Shown: piece after piece, positions 7,349-15,611 of the stretch
How the letters are laid out: every line of letters starts with the position of its first letter
Numbering within the stretch: the stretch's first letter is position 1
Assembly: GCA_050949225.1 (NCBI GenBank)
Contig: JBMNFI010000001.1
Span: forward strand, 248,001-312,000
DNA: 64,000 nucleotides
Reading direction: 5' to 3'
DNA from: JBMNFI01 sp050949225
Lineage (GTDB): Bacteria; Bacillota; Dehalobacteriia; UBA4068
Program-made: the position numbers and the translations under genes
The notes under the pieces: generated by a model
Told to the model about the DNA's origin: nothing
The model's database searches: none
What the model saw: only the letters and a program-made list of their open reading frames with translations

Positions 7349-9655
7349 CTAACCGCATTTTGAATAACCGCAAGAAGCACAGACTATGCAGCCGCTTTCA
7401 TGATTAACCGGCATGCCGCAGTCCGGGCAAGCCTGATCAACGGCCACCGTCTCCCGCCCTTTTTTATGCAGGCTGTTGACAGAGGCTTTCTGGGCATAAG
7501 CATCATTTTTATCGCTAAGCTCAAGCCCTTCTTCCACATCCTGATATTTTTTAATCACGCGGGCAATCGCATCAGGACAAGATGTAACATTAACTCCCTC
7601 CCGTCGAATGCAAGCCGGACAGCGAATCCCCCTGATCTGCTCAAAAATGGCCTCCGGAGAAATTCCTGAACGTAAAGAAAGAGAGATCAGGCGCGCCGTC
7701 GCCTCAGATTGTGAGGAGCAGCCGCCGGCACGGCCGGTATTGGTAAACACCTCACACAGCCCCTGTTCGTCAGCATTAACGCTTACATAAAGATTGCCAC
7801 AGCCAATCTTGATTTTTTCCGTCACACCCACGGTTACCTCCGGACGCGGACGCGGAGTAATCGGCGCCGGCAAAGAAGTTTTGTTCTCCTCTACCGCCTG
7901 ATCGGCGGCGGTACCGGCTGAAAGAATCTGCTCATCACGGCTGCCATCACGATATACAGTCAAACCTTTACAGTTTAGCTCGTAAGCTAATAAGTAAGAA
8001 CGGCAAATATCCTCTCGAGTGGCCGAGTTAGCAAAATTAATGGTTTTAGAAACCGCATTATCCGTATATTGCTGAAAAGCGGCTTGAATACGGATATGCC
8101 ATTGAGGATCAATTTCCTGTGCCGTGACAAAAAGCCGCTGTACATCGGCAGGCACTTCCTCCAAACCCTGCACAGAACCTGTTTTGGCAATTTTATCCAT
8201 CAGTTCCGCCGAATAAAACCCTTGTTTTTTAGCCATCTCTGAAAATAGGGGATTAACTTCTATAAAAGGGGTGCCATCTAAAACTGTTTTAGTATAAGCA
8301 ACTGCAAATAAAGGCTCAACACCGCTGGAGGCGCCGCAAATCATCGAAATAGTGCCGGTCGGTGCAATAGTGGTGATAGTGGCATTGCGTAAATTACGTT
8401 TACCGTTATAAATTGAGGTAGAAAAATTAGGGAAGGTACCTCGCTCTGCCGCCAATAACTCCGACTGTTGGCGTCCTGTTTCCTGAATAAAGCTCATCAC
8501 TTCCTGAGCCATCTGCACAGCTTGCACAGAAGCATAGGAAAGGCCAAGCTTGATCAACAAATCTGCAAAACCCATCACCCCTAAACCAATTTTGCGGTTG
8601 GCTTTGACAGTTTGATCAATAATTTCCAAAGGATACTGATTGGCATCAATAACATCATCTAAAAAACGCACAGCCAGCTTTGTCACAGCAGCTAAATGAT
8701 CCCAATCAATGACGCTTCTCCCGTCCTCTTCCTTAACCATATTCCTTAAGTTGATCGAACCCAGATTGCAAGCCTCATTAGGTAAAAGCGGCTGCTCACC
8801 ACAGGGATTTGTCGCCTCTATTTCCCCCTCATTAGGAGTGGGATTATCTTTATTTAACCTATCCAAAAAAATCACGCCGGGCTCACCATTGCGCCAGGCA
8901 TGATCAACAATTTCATTAAAAACATCCGTCGCCGCCAACTGTCCCACCGCTTTTTTAGTATGAGGATCGATTAAATCATAACTGCCTTGAGCTTGTAAAG
9001 CAGCCATAAATTCTTCAGTAATACCTACTGAGATATTAAAATTAGTGATTTCATTATTATCCTCTTTACAACGGATAAATTCCAAAATATCAGGATGATC
9101 AATGCGCAAAATCCCCATATTAGCGCCTCTTCTGGTTCCACCCTGCTTAACGGCCTCTGTCGCCGCATTAAACACCTTCATAAAGCTGATCGGTCCGGAA
9201 GCAACGCCGCCTGTAGTACGCACCACACTGTTTTTAGGACGTAATTGTGAAAAGCTAAAGCCTGTACCACCGCCCGATTTATGAATAATGGCGGCAAATT
9301 TGATCGCATCAAAGATTTCTTCCATGCTGTCTTTAACCGGCAGCACAAAACAAGCGCTCAATTGCCCAAGGTCACGGCCGGCATTCATCAAAGTGGGGGA
9401 ATTAGGCATGAAATCCAAATCAACCATCATTTGATAATAGTCCGTAGCTAACACTTCTACCTGCTCTTGATCATGACCATAGTCCGATTCAACAGCAGCC
9501 ACAACCATGGCCACCCGATAGAACATGTCCTCTGCGGTCTCCTGAGTTTGTCCGTCTATCGCATGCAAATAGCGCTTTTTAAGCACCGTTTTGGCCGTGG
9601 ATGTCAGCTCGGCACGATCCCATAGGGCCGGTGCGCTTTTCTTAAAAATATTCAT
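7349..9655 (-). CDS. nrdJ: adenosylcobalamin-dependent (class II) ribonucleoside-diphosphate reductase
   Basis: This enzyme reduces ribonucleotides to deoxyribonucleotides using a radical from adenosylcobalamin. The 768-residue product starts at ATG 9655, preceded by GGGGGAGGAAG; an in-frame extension upstream has no support. Landmarks are SACFVLPVKDSMEEIF, HKSGGGTGFSF, the thiyl-radical loop NPCGEQPLLPNEACNLGSIN and the phosphate loop PTGTISMICGASSG. After the barrel come a TSCPD domain (residues about 615-715) and a C-terminal zinc-ribbon-like tail with CPDCGMP and CASCGYSKCG that should shuttle reducing equivalents. The promoter carries two NrdR boxes. Dependence on B12 fits the metE riboswitch elsewhere in the window. 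Confidence 0.97.
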   Translation of the reverse strand: MNIFKKSAPALWDRAELTSTAKTVLKKRYLHAIDGQTQETAEDMFYRVAMVVAAVESDYGHDQEQVEVLATDYYQMMVDLDFMPNSPTLMNAGRDLGQLSACFVLPVKDSMEEIFDAIKFAAIIHKSGGGTGFSFSQLRPKNSVVRTTGGVASGPISFMKVFNAATEAVKQGGTRRGANMGILRIDHPDILEFIRCKEDNNEITNFNISVGITEEFMAALQAQGSYDLIDPHTKKAVGQLAATDVFNEIVDHAWRNGEPGVIFLDRLNKDNPTPNEGEIEATNPCGEQPLLPNEACNLGSINLRNMVKEEDGRSVIDWDHLAAVTKLAVRFLDDVIDANQYPLEIIDQTVKANRKIGLGVMGFADLLIKLGLSYASVQAVQMAQEVMSFIQETGRQQSELLAAERGTFPNFSTSIYNGKRNLRNATITTIAPTGTISMICGASSGVEPLFAVAYTKTVLDGTPFIEVNPLFSEMAKKQGFYSAELMDKIAKTGSVQGLEEVPADVQRLFVTAQEIDPQWHIRIQAAFQQYTDNAVSKTINFANSATREDICRSYLLAYELNCKGLTVYRDGSRDEQILSAGTAADQAVEENKTSLPAPITPRPRPEVTVGVTEKIKIGCGNLYVSVNADEQGLCEVFTNTGRAGGCSSQSEATARLISLSLRSGISPEAIFEQIRGIRCPACIRREGVNVTSCPDAIARVIKKYQDVEEGLELSDKNDAYAQKASVNSLHKKGRETVAVDQACPDCGMPVNHESGCIVCASCGYSKCG

Positions 9656-9674
9656 CAATCTTCCTCCCCCTATA

Positions 9675-9715
9675 CAACATCTTGCGTCTTTACATAATAG
9701 CAAATCAATATATTG
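9675..9715 (-). promoter_or_regulatory. pair of NrdR boxes on the nrdJ promoter
   Basis: The palindrome CAATATATTG (9706-9715) fits the NrdR core CwATATwG-type consensus exactly and lies between the -35 and -10 boxes. A weaker copy, CAACATCTTG on the plus strand (9675-9684), lies exactly 31 bp away, the usual centre spacing of tandem NrdR boxes. This predicts repression of nrdJ by the (d)ATP-sensing repressor NrdR. Confidence 0.65.
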
Positions 9716-9722
9716 TTGTCAA
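9694..9722 (-). promoter_or_regulatory. nrdJ promoter
   Basis: TTGACA (9717-9722), 17 nt, TATTAT (9694-9699), about 40 bp upstream of the nrdJ ATG. A second TTGACA lies a few bases further upstream. Confidence 0.8.
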
Positions 9723-9748
9723 GAGGGTTGTCAATAATCACTTTCTAT

Positions 9749-9782
9749 GAAAAAAAGCTCTATACAGTCCCCTATTAAGCTG
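9749..9782 (-). terminator. probable terminator of the short-chain dehydrogenase gene
   Basis: On the minus strand GCTTAATA can pair with TATAGAGC (one G-U pair, one mismatch) and is followed by seven T, just after the stop at 9785. Confidence 0.6.
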
Positions 9783-9784
9783 AT

Positions 9785-10570
9785 TTAATCAAGGGAGTCC
9801 CCCTGCTTTTTAAGCCAGTATTTAAAACGTATTTTTTCCACAGTTTGCGGAATTAAATCTACCGGCAGCACCCTAACCAGTAAATTACGCACATTAAAAA
9901 CCGGCGAAGGATGCACCGCATACCAACCGTGACGAAGGGCCTTTTCCATAAACCAAGCCGTCACAGAGGCCGGCTGTTGAGCCATAATCGGCATGGGTGT
10001 CGGTTCACCGCTTTCGGTGGTATTGTACCAAAAATTGGTACGACTGGAAACCGGATAAACCGGTATAATAGTCAAATATTTGGGCTTTTCCATGCGATAA
10101 GTGCGCACAAAACCATCTAAAGCAAATTTTGTCGCATCATATAAGCAAAAACCGGGCAGCACCATTTTTCCTAAAGCCGAAACAGTGATCATATAAGTCA
10201 AAGGCTCCGTACGCTCTTTTTCCGTTAATTTTTGTAAAGTATAAACCGGAGCCATAAAATTTGTCCGGAAAATTTTCTCGATCTTTTGCCAGTTAGCGGG
10301 GCCTAACTTACCATAATAACCAAAACCGGCATTAGCGACAAAAATATCAATGCCGCCCAGTTTGATTTCGGCCTCTTCCAGCATTTTATCAATCTGTTCC
10401 GGATCAGTGACATCACATTTAATCGGTACGGCGCCAATTTTTCGCACCCGTTCGGGATGTCGGGAAACACCGATAACCTGAGCGCCGGCCTTAACCAGTC
10501 TTTTGGTCAATTGCCAACCGATACCGCTGGAAGCACCTGTAACCACAACTCTTTTGTCTTTTAAATCCAT
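9785..10570 (-). CDS. short-chain dehydrogenase/reductase
   Basis: The 261-residue product is a classical SDR. The NAD(P) loop is VVVTGASSGIG near residue 8, NAGFGYYG near residue 85 is the NAG motif, the catalytic Ser lies in ITVSALGKM and the YxxxK pair in YDATKFALDG. The C-terminal quarter (WYAVHPSPVFNVRNLLVRVL) resembles SDRs acting on lipid or sterol-like substrates, but the substrate cannot be inferred. It lies 65 bp downstream of the nitroreductase gene on the same strand, so the two may be cotranscribed. Confidence 0.9.
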   Translation of the reverse strand: MDLKDKRVVVTGASSGIGWQLTKRLVKAGAQVIGVSRHPERVRKIGAVPIKCDVTDPEQIDKMLEEAEIKLGGIDIFVANAGFGYYGKLGPANWQKIEKIFRTNFMAPVYTLQKLTEKERTEPLTYMITVSALGKMVLPGFCLYDATKFALDGFVRTYRMEKPKYLTIIPVYPVSSRTNFWYNTTESGEPTPMPIMAQQPASVTAWFMEKALRHGWYAVHPSPVFNVRNLLVRVLPVDLIPQTVEKIRFKYWLKKQGDSLD

Positions 10571-10634
10571 ATTAACGCACCTTACTATCTTTTATCATCT
10601 TAATAGTATTATTGCACATTTAAGCACTAAATTA

Positions 10635-11234
10635 TTATACAAATATTTTAAAGCGATCTGTCGGTGGCATAAAGACTTTTTCCTCAGGTTCTGCCAAAGG
10701 TTGTCCAAAAGGCATCTGAGCCAAAAGCTGCCAACTTTGCGGCAACTGCCACTCTTTTTTCACCGCATCATCAATCAAAGGGTTATAATGCTGCAGCGAA
10801 GCACCCAACCCCTCATTTTCCAGGGCCGTCCACACCACAAATTGCAGCATACCATTACCCTGCAATGACCATGGTGAAAATTGCTCTTTATAAGTGGGCA
10901 ACTGTTTCTGCAGTTTTTCAATTACGGCCAGATCCTCAAAAAATAAAATTGTCGCATAACCGGCCGCAAAAGAGGCGATTCTTTTCTCCGTGCCGGCAAA
11001 TTTATCTGCCGGAACCAGCGGACGCAAAGTCTCCAGCACAATTTCCCATAATTTATCATGATGTTTTTCAAATAAAAGCACTACCCGCGGACTTCGTGAA
11101 TTAAAAGCCGAAGGAGTATAGAAAACCGCTGTTTCCACGAGCTGCTCAAGTTGTTTTTGACTAAGATCAATCTCTTTACCAAGCGCATAATAACTACGTC
11201 TTCCTTTAATTGCCGAATAAAAATCCTTGGTCAT
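10635..11234 (-). CDS. nitroreductase family protein (FMN-dependent)
   Basis: The 199-residue product has the nitroreductase fold typical of the short Frm2/YdgI-like branch: SAIKGRRSYYALGKEIDL at the N-terminus with the FMN-phosphate-binding RRS, then TPSAFNSRSPRVVLL, and the C-terminal NEGLGASLQHYNP and PFGQP. Such proteins reduce nitro compounds or quinones with NAD(P)H, or respond to fatty acids in the Frm2 group. The start at ATG 11234 is chosen because AGGAGG lies 8 nt upstream; a GTG nine bases earlier is too close to that site. The physiological substrate is unknown. Confidence 0.9.
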   Translation of the reverse strand: MTKDFYSAIKGRRSYYALGKEIDLSQKQLEQLVETAVFYTPSAFNSRSPRVVLLFEKHHDKLWEIVLETLRPLVPADKFAGTEKRIASFAAGYATILFFEDLAVIEKLQKQLPTYKEQFSPWSLQGNGMLQFVVWTALENEGLGASLQHYNPLIDDAVKKEWQLPQSWQLLAQMPFGQPLAEPEEKVFMPPTDRFKIFV

Positions 11235-11329
11235 TATAAACACCTCCTGAGTTTTATGATCTGGCTTTCTTTGTTATTTCCATTATATGCCTATTTACTA
11301 AAGATAGCAATGTTGACCCCACTGATAGT

Positions 11330-11365
11330 TAAAAAGCCATCAAACATTTCTGTTGGACGGCTTTA
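11330..11365 (-). terminator. terminator after the repeat lipoprotein
   Basis: AAAGCC-TC-AACA pairs imperfectly with TGTTGGACGGCTTT; on the minus strand a TTTTT run follows. Confidence 0.65.
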
Positions 11366-11378
11366 ATAAAAGCTTTAG

Positions 11379-11864
11379 TTATTGAGCGGCTGAAATAACA
11401 GTTGAGATTTTTTTCAGACTCTCTTCAACCTTGGTGATGGCAGTATGAATATTTTTTTCACTGTTGGCTTCCAATTTGGTGGCCTCTTCTTTGATCTTGG
11501 TTAAGGATTCTTGAGCCAAGGCTAAGGCTGCTTGCGTTTTAGGAACGACAGTATCCTCTTTTTGACCCAATGCAGACTCTATTTTGGACAAGTTTTTCTC
11601 AAAATTAGTGATCGCCTTATTAATATCTTTATCGCTGTCTGTCTCTAGTTTAGTAGCCTCTTCCTGCACCGCTTTTAAATCCTCTTTGGCTGTATTAAGA
11701 TTATCTTTTAGATCGGCAATAATTTGTTCACTCAAATGTGTAACAACTGTTTTGCCATCGGATTCGGTATCTTTATTACTTTTATCACAACCAATCAAAG
11801 TCAGAGAAACCATTACAGCCAGCACAACCGTTAAAACTATTCTTAATAGATGTTTTTTTTGCAC
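11379..11864 (-). CDS. lipoprotein with two tandem coiled-coil repeats
   Basis: The 161-residue product has a lipoprotein signal (MQKKHLLR, hydrophobic core, lipobox LIGC, lipidated Cys at about residue 26). The mature part is almost all helix and charged. It holds two related copies of about 37 residues: one near residues 64-100 with EEATKLETDSDKDINKAI and one near 118-154 with EEATKLEANSEKNIHTAI, separated by a linker with VVPKTQAALALAQES. The duplication points to an internal tandem event. It is probably a membrane-anchored coiled coil; no family or function is recognised. AAGGAGT precedes the ATG. Confidence 0.8.
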   Translation of the reverse strand: MQKKHLLRIVLTVVLAVMVSLTLIGCDKSNKDTESDGKTVVTHLSEQIIADLKDNLNTAKEDLKAVQEEATKLETDSDKDINKAITNFEKNLSKIESALGQKEDTVVPKTQAALALAQESLTKIKEEATKLEANSEKNIHTAITKVEESLKKISTVISAAQ

Positions 11865-11981
11865 CAGTATCCACTCCTTAACCTTTTTTCTGTTCTTTTT
11901 ATAATTATACTATAAAAGAACTGCACTGACAATAATTTCCTTCAGACTTTCACACTCGTCAATAGCTCAAAATCGATAATA

Positions 11982-12695
11982 TTATTTATAAACTTTAGCA
12001 TATTTGACGCCATGTGTATTACAATCACATTTACCATTTTTAGTAGGGATATAAATATCCAAACGTTTTCCCTTGATGGCACCGCCAGTATCTTGAGCAA
12101 TGCGGCTGCCATAACCTTCGATGTAAATTTTACTGCCTAAACTAATTACTGTTTTATCAACCGCCACGGTTTGTGAAAATGTCGGTGTAGCTCCGGAGGC
12201 CGTGGTGCCGCTTTTATCACAGTCTGCACAATAAAAAGTCAATTTAAAAGTCCCCAAAAGCTGGCCTTTTTCATGTTTAGCACTTGTTTTTTCGGTTTTT
12301 CTGGAACTAAGTGTCTGTTGTTTCTTTTGGTTTTGCTGGGACTTTTGATCCTGCTCCACTTTTTGATCCTGCTCTGCTATTTTCTGCAACCGCATCTTTT
12401 CGTACTGCTCTGCTAGTTTCTGCAGCTGTGCTTGTTGCTGCAGCAATAATTTTTGCTGCTGTATTTGTTGCTGCTGCGCCTTTTTCCAGAGCAGCTTGGC
12501 CGATTTTCCCACCTGATATAACCCCATAGGACAAGTATAACGGGCGATAAGTTGCCTTGATTTTTGCAACTTTTGTTGACTAAACTGCTGCTGAAGATTG
12601 ACGACTTTACTGGGGGCTGCTTGTGCCGTCGCCGTAAAGGGCACACTTATCAAGACAGTTATCAATAAAAGCACTAATGAATATTTTTTTAACAT
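11982..12695 (-). CDS. secreted 3D-domain protein with Gln-rich coiled coil
   Basis: The start is ATG 12695 (MLKKYSLVLLL), preceded by GAGG; the open frame continues upstream to 12860 but that part spans a tandem duplication and a terminator and is probably not translated. The 237-residue product has a signal peptide ending near TAQAAP (residue 26), then a low-complexity region rich in Gln and Lys (residues about 63-145, e.g. QQQQIQQQK and EQDQKVEQDQK). The C-terminal 95 residues are a 3D domain: LTFYCADCDKSGTTASG, then DTGGAIKGKRLDIY with the conserved aspartates. 3D domains share a double-psi barrel with the MltA lytic transglycosylase, so a cell-wall role is likely. Extra cysteine pairs (CADC, CDC) are notable. 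Confidence 0.88.
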   Translation of the reverse strand: MLKKYSLVLLLITVLISVPFTATAQAAPSKVVNLQQQFSQQKLQKSRQLIARYTCPMGLYQVGKSAKLLWKKAQQQQIQQQKLLLQQQAQLQKLAEQYEKMRLQKIAEQDQKVEQDQKSQQNQKKQQTLSSRKTEKTSAKHEKGQLLGTFKLTFYCADCDKSGTTASGATPTFSQTVAVDKTVISLGSKIYIEGYGSRIAQDTGGAIKGKRLDIYIPTKNGKCDCNTHGVKYAKVYK

Positions 12696-12712
12696 TTTGA
12701 CCTCTTTTCTAA

Positions 12713-12742
12713 GATGATTGTCTCCTCGATGATTGTCTCTTC
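12713..12742. repeat. 15-bp tandem duplication, 14/15 identical
   Basis: GATGATTGTCTCCTC and GATGATTGTCTCTTC follow each other directly, upstream of the 3D-domain gene. Confidence 0.92.
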
Positions 12743-12807
12743 TTTTGACATATCTGCAACATATGCCAAGCAGTCCTTGAATATTCCTATATCTTTCTCC
12801 GAGCAAC

Positions 12808-12841
12808 AAAAAAAGAGAAAACCCGCAGGCTCTCTCTTTTA
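12808..12841 (-). terminator. terminator of the six-TM protein gene
   Basis: AAAAGAGA pairs with TCTCTTTT around a GC-rich loop, with a T-run on the minus strand, 20 bp after the stop at 12862. Confidence 0.8.
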
Positions 12842-12861
12842 TTAACATGGTAATAATCAAG

Positions 12862-13473
12862 CTACTCTGTATGCCTTACCTTACTCACTACAAATAAAAC
12901 AGCAATGGAGGCCAGCAGCACCATGCCATTGCTCAGAGGGTAAATCAGCCCCCTATCTCCCCCATTGAGATAATAAAAAGCTATAGCGGAAAAGTACGAA
13001 ATATTAAACACCAAAAGCACCAGCGCACTCGCCTTGGCCGGTCGCTGTTTGAGCTTATTCAGAAAATATAGCATCAATAGAAGGTTCAAAATCACATAAA
13101 TAATATCTGCAAGCAAATAAATAACGATCGGTAAACCACCATCATTAGTCAAAAGACCAATTGTCTGTGCACCCACCACATCATATATCACACCAAATAC
13201 GCTGTAAAGCGCCCCTACAGCACATCCCCAGGCCAACAAAAGCCGCAATCTGGCTGGTTTTTTCCAGGATAAGCTGCCTATTGAAATCAACAGACCAAAG
13301 ATGGTCAAAAAAAAGATATTTAAAATATATGCTCTCTGTAAATTATTAACCTCTCCTCCCGTGTTGACCACATATTGGCAGAGCAGTACTCCACTGAGTA
13401 CAGCAGCCGCCAAAATAATTACAGAAAAAATAGTCCACGGGATCTTGCTTTTCTTAGAAATTAGTTCCATCAT
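12862..13473 (-). CDS. six-transmembrane protein of unknown function
   Basis: The 203-residue product is strongly hydrophobic with about six membrane segments: IFSVIILAAAVLSGVLL, ILNIFFLTIFGLLIS, LLLAWGCAVGALYSVFGVIY, IYLLADIIYVILNLLLMLYF, ALVLLVFNISYFSAIAF and MVLLASIAVLFVV. Short basic loops such as KKPARLR and KLKQRPAK lie between them. No catalytic or transport motif is recognisable. The start is set at the ATGATG pair at 13473 because GGGGAG sits 7 nt upstream; an earlier ATG at 13491 has no ribosome site. It is monocistronic, bounded by a terminator downstream. Confidence 0.8.
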   Translation of the reverse strand: MMELISKKSKIPWTIFSVIILAAAVLSGVLLCQYVVNTGGEVNNLQRAYILNIFFLTIFGLLISIGSLSWKKPARLRLLLAWGCAVGALYSVFGVIYDVVGAQTIGLLTNDGGLPIVIYLLADIIYVILNLLLMLYFLNKLKQRPAKASALVLLVFNISYFSAIAFYYLNGGDRGLIYPLSNGMVLLASIAVLFVVSKVRHTE

Positions 13474-13723
13474 CAGATCACTCCCCAGCATATAATATGG
13501 CTCTTATTTTTTAATTGTATACATTTCTCTCGGGCACTAAAATTTAGAAGAGCTTAAGCCCTTCTAATTTTATCATGAATGATATAATAAATCCCTAAAT
13601 CCGGCTGTCTTATGCCATATTTTTATCAGCTAAATCAATTTCTTTCTGTTTATCATTATCAAAAACACCATTAATTTAACAACATCGTATCAAAAATCAA
13701 CAAAACAACAAAAAGAACAAAAA
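13474..13723. other. AT-rich intergenic region with one palindromic hairpin
   Basis: The stretch between the six-TM gene and the tRNA-Thr terminator has no reading frame. At 13544-13567 TTAGAAG-AGCTTAAGCC-CTTCTAA forms a nearly perfect palindrome that would be in the leader of the minus-strand gene. A weak promoter-like TTGTTA/GATAAT pair lies around 13660-13690. Nothing else is recognisable. Confidence 0.5.
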
Positions 13724-13764
13724 AAGCCCCTCAAACATCGGTTAAAACATGTTTAAGGGGGGTT
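13724..13764 (-). terminator. terminator of tRNA-Thr
   Basis: Arms CCCCTCAAACAT and ATGTTTAAGGGG, loop of about 10 nt, T-run on the minus strand directly after the tRNA. Confidence 0.85.
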
Positions 13765-13767
13765 TTG

Positions 13768-13843
<76 letters not shown>

Positions 13844-13989
13844 TGATTTTCCTTTTTAAAAGGCTGCCAATATTTCGCCGGCTTTTTGATTATATCTAAT
13901 GATTGACACCTTGTCAATAGGTCCATTGCTTTTTCTCTCAATCCAAAGCCTTCTGTCAAAGTAAAGGGGCTTTTTCCCGTTTACTGCGC

Positions 13990-14793
13990 TTAAACATTCT
14001 TTTCAGCCTGCTCCGCCAGATATTCCTCCAAACATAAATCCCGCTCACTCAAAATCTTAGCCAGAGGAGCCCGCACATAACGAAGATGCCATGGTTCATA
14101 GATAACACCCGTAATCTGTTGCTTGTCCTGTGGATAACGGACAATAAAACCATATTTGGCGCCATGAGCCTCAATCCAGCGCCCCACCGCAGATTGATGC
14201 AGTTCGGCGCTTTTTACTCCCTCTACCGCAATATCAACCGCCAGACCCAGCTGATGTTCACTGCTGCCGGGGACGGCCACTTTAGTTGCGGCCTGTTGCA
14301 GCACTTCCTCTTCACTCAAAGCAGGGTTTTCTCGGTAGAGACGTTTTATTTCAGCCTGGTAAAGCTGCTCTTGTTTTTCATAAGTACGATAGCCGCTCAT
14401 AATCATAATTTCCAGACCAGCTTTTTCCAGATCCTCCATCATTAAAATTAAAGCAGCCGCAGTCTCCGCTTCTAACTGTGTGCTTTCATCAAGATATACT
14501 AACGGCATAATTTTAAAATCATCAGTGATTTTCGCTTCCGCACTAACCAGCTGTTGATAATATTGAGCAGAGTCAATCTTGGGAATCTCCAGCTGAGCCA
14601 CCGGATCAGGCTTGTTCAACTGTGGCAGCAGTACAAAGCATACACTTAGAGCAGCCACAATAATAATTATAATCGCAACTAATTTATTACGACGGCGCCG
14701 ACGCAGCTCTCGAGCTTCTTGCCTTTTGGCTATGCGGCGTTCCCTGTTGTCATCAGCCAGCGATAATCCCCTCTCCGGATATCTTTCAGACAT
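13990..14793 (-). CDS. membrane-anchored D-alanyl-D-alanine carboxypeptidase (VanY type)
   Basis: The 267-residue product has a basic, Arg-rich cytoplasmic N-terminus (RERRIAKRQEARELRRRRRNK) then one membrane anchor (LVAIIIIIVAALSVCFVLL, residues about 43-62). The outer part is a M15B peptidase: MSGYRT near residue 136, zinc ligands in PGSSEHQLGLAVDI (His and Asp) and the third ligand in EPWHLRYV near residue 240. Such enzymes remove the terminal D-Ala from peptidoglycan stem peptides. No vancomycin-resistance genes are nearby, so a housekeeping wall role is likely. AAGGGAG precedes ATG 14793; an upstream start at 14811 lacks a site. Confidence 0.92.
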   Translation of the reverse strand: MSERYPERGLSLADDNRERRIAKRQEARELRRRRRNKLVAIIIIIVAALSVCFVLLPQLNKPDPVAQLEIPKIDSAQYYQQLVSAEAKITDDFKIMPLVYLDESTQLEAETAAALILMMEDLEKAGLEIMIMSGYRTYEKQEQLYQAEIKRLYRENPALSEEEVLQQAATKVAVPGSSEHQLGLAVDIAVEGVKSAELHQSAVGRWIEAHGAKYGFIVRYPQDKQQITGVIYEPWHLRYVRAPLAKILSERDLCLEEYLAEQAEKNV

Positions 14794-14907
14794 TAAAAAA
14801 ACTCCCTTCACACCGCAACTATTATATCACAGCTTGTCAAATCTGTCCTCAAGATCATGAGAAATTTTTTGCCGCCGCTCAGGGTCATTTTATAATTTAA
14901 AGGAGGC

Positions 14908-15477
14908 TCATCGCAACTTACTTTTCATCTTTTTATTAATCACCGGGAACAATCTTTGCGCCAATTTACTGGCCAACAGATTACAAAGCAGATCCCCCGG
15001 AATAGTCATGATTAAACCTGTCATCAGCCAAGCACTGACAGCTAATTGTGAACCCACATAATAATTTGCGACCAACCAAAAATACAGTAAACCGATGCCA
15101 TAAATAGCCGCCAGATTGACTAAACTTGCTAAAAACATGGTCTTAAAGCTATAATCATTACGCTTTTCTACGGTAAGACCGGTCAAATAAGCACCCACAA
15201 GCATCCCCAATAAATAACCAAAAGTCGGCTGAAAAATATAGCCGGGACCGCCGCCGGCAGCAAATACCGGTACCCCCGCCAAACCAATCACCAAATAAAC
15301 CGCCACAGCAACAGCTGCCAGGCGTTTACCCAATAAAAGACCCGCCAAGGTAACAAATAAAACCTGCAGGGTAATAGGGATCGGCGGCACCGGTATTTTG
15401 ATAAAGGCACCCACTGCGATTAAGGCGGCAAAAAGTGCACACAGGACTAAGTTTCTGGTTTTATTATTCTTGCCCAT
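14908..15477 (-). CDS. bioY: biotin transporter substrate-binding component BioY
   Basis: BioY is the S component of the ECF-type biotin importer, or works alone. The 189-residue product has six hydrophobic segments and the family signatures: ALFAALIAVGAFIKIPVPPI with PITLQVLFVTLAGLLLG, then GLAGVPVFAAGGGPGYIFQPTFGYLLG split over residues 65-95, and IPGDLL near residue 165. GAGG precedes the ATG. The promoter overlaps a perfect BirA-type operator, so import should be repressed when biotin is plentiful. No biotin synthesis genes are next to it. Confidence 0.96.
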   Translation of the reverse strand: MGKNNKTRNLVLCALFAALIAVGAFIKIPVPPIPITLQVLFVTLAGLLLGKRLAAVAVAVYLVIGLAGVPVFAAGGGPGYIFQPTFGYLLGMLVGAYLTGLTVEKRNDYSFKTMFLASLVNLAAIYGIGLLYFWLVANYYVGSQLAVSAWLMTGLIMTIPGDLLCNLLASKLAQRLFPVINKKMKSKLR

Positions 15478-15505
15478 AACAACCTCGACAATTTATTTTC
15501 TTCTG

Positions 15506-15534
15506 AGTATAGCAGGAAGTTTCTTCATTGTCAA
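15506..15534 (-). promoter_or_regulatory. bioY promoter
   Basis: TTGACA (15529-15534), 17 nt, TATACT (15506-15511), ending 28 bp before the bioY ATG. The -35 box is embedded in the biotin operator. Confidence 0.88.
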
Positions 15535-15560
15535 CCCCTTTTTTTTTATGGTTGACAATG
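15526..15560. promoter_or_regulatory. BirA (biotin repressor) operator
   Basis: Perfect 10-bp arms CATTGTCAAC (15526-15535) and GTTGACAATG (15551-15560) are separated by 15 nt. This fits the Bacillota BirA site TTGTnAAC-N14-16-GTTnACAA in arm sequence and spacing, and it covers the -35 box of bioY. Confidence 0.85.
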
Positions 15561-15564
15561 GGCA

Positions 15565-15607
15565 TAAAAAAAGATTGCCTCACCGATGGGAGCAATGACA
15601 ATCTTTA
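15565..15607 (-). terminator. terminator of mgsA
   Basis: AAAGATTG and CAATCTTT pair with an inner CTCCC/GGGAG-like stem, and a T-run follows on the minus strand, just after the mgsA stop and upstream of the BirA site. Confidence 0.85.
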
Positions 15608-15611
15608 AAAA

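Noticed and set aside
12307..12646. Ala- and Ser-rich frames on both strands over the 3D-domain gene
   Set aside because: They are shadows of the CAG/CAA-rich coiled-coil segment of the real gene.
12696..12860. An N-terminal extension of the 3D-domain protein
   Set aside because: It would run through the terminator of the upstream gene and a tandem repeat; the internal ATG at 12695 has a ribosome site and starts a proper signal peptide.
13990..14793. Vancomycin resistance locus, suggested by the VanY-type peptidase
   Set aside because: No vanHAX-type ligase, dehydrogenase or two-component genes are nearby; the gene is most likely a housekeeping carboxypeptidase.
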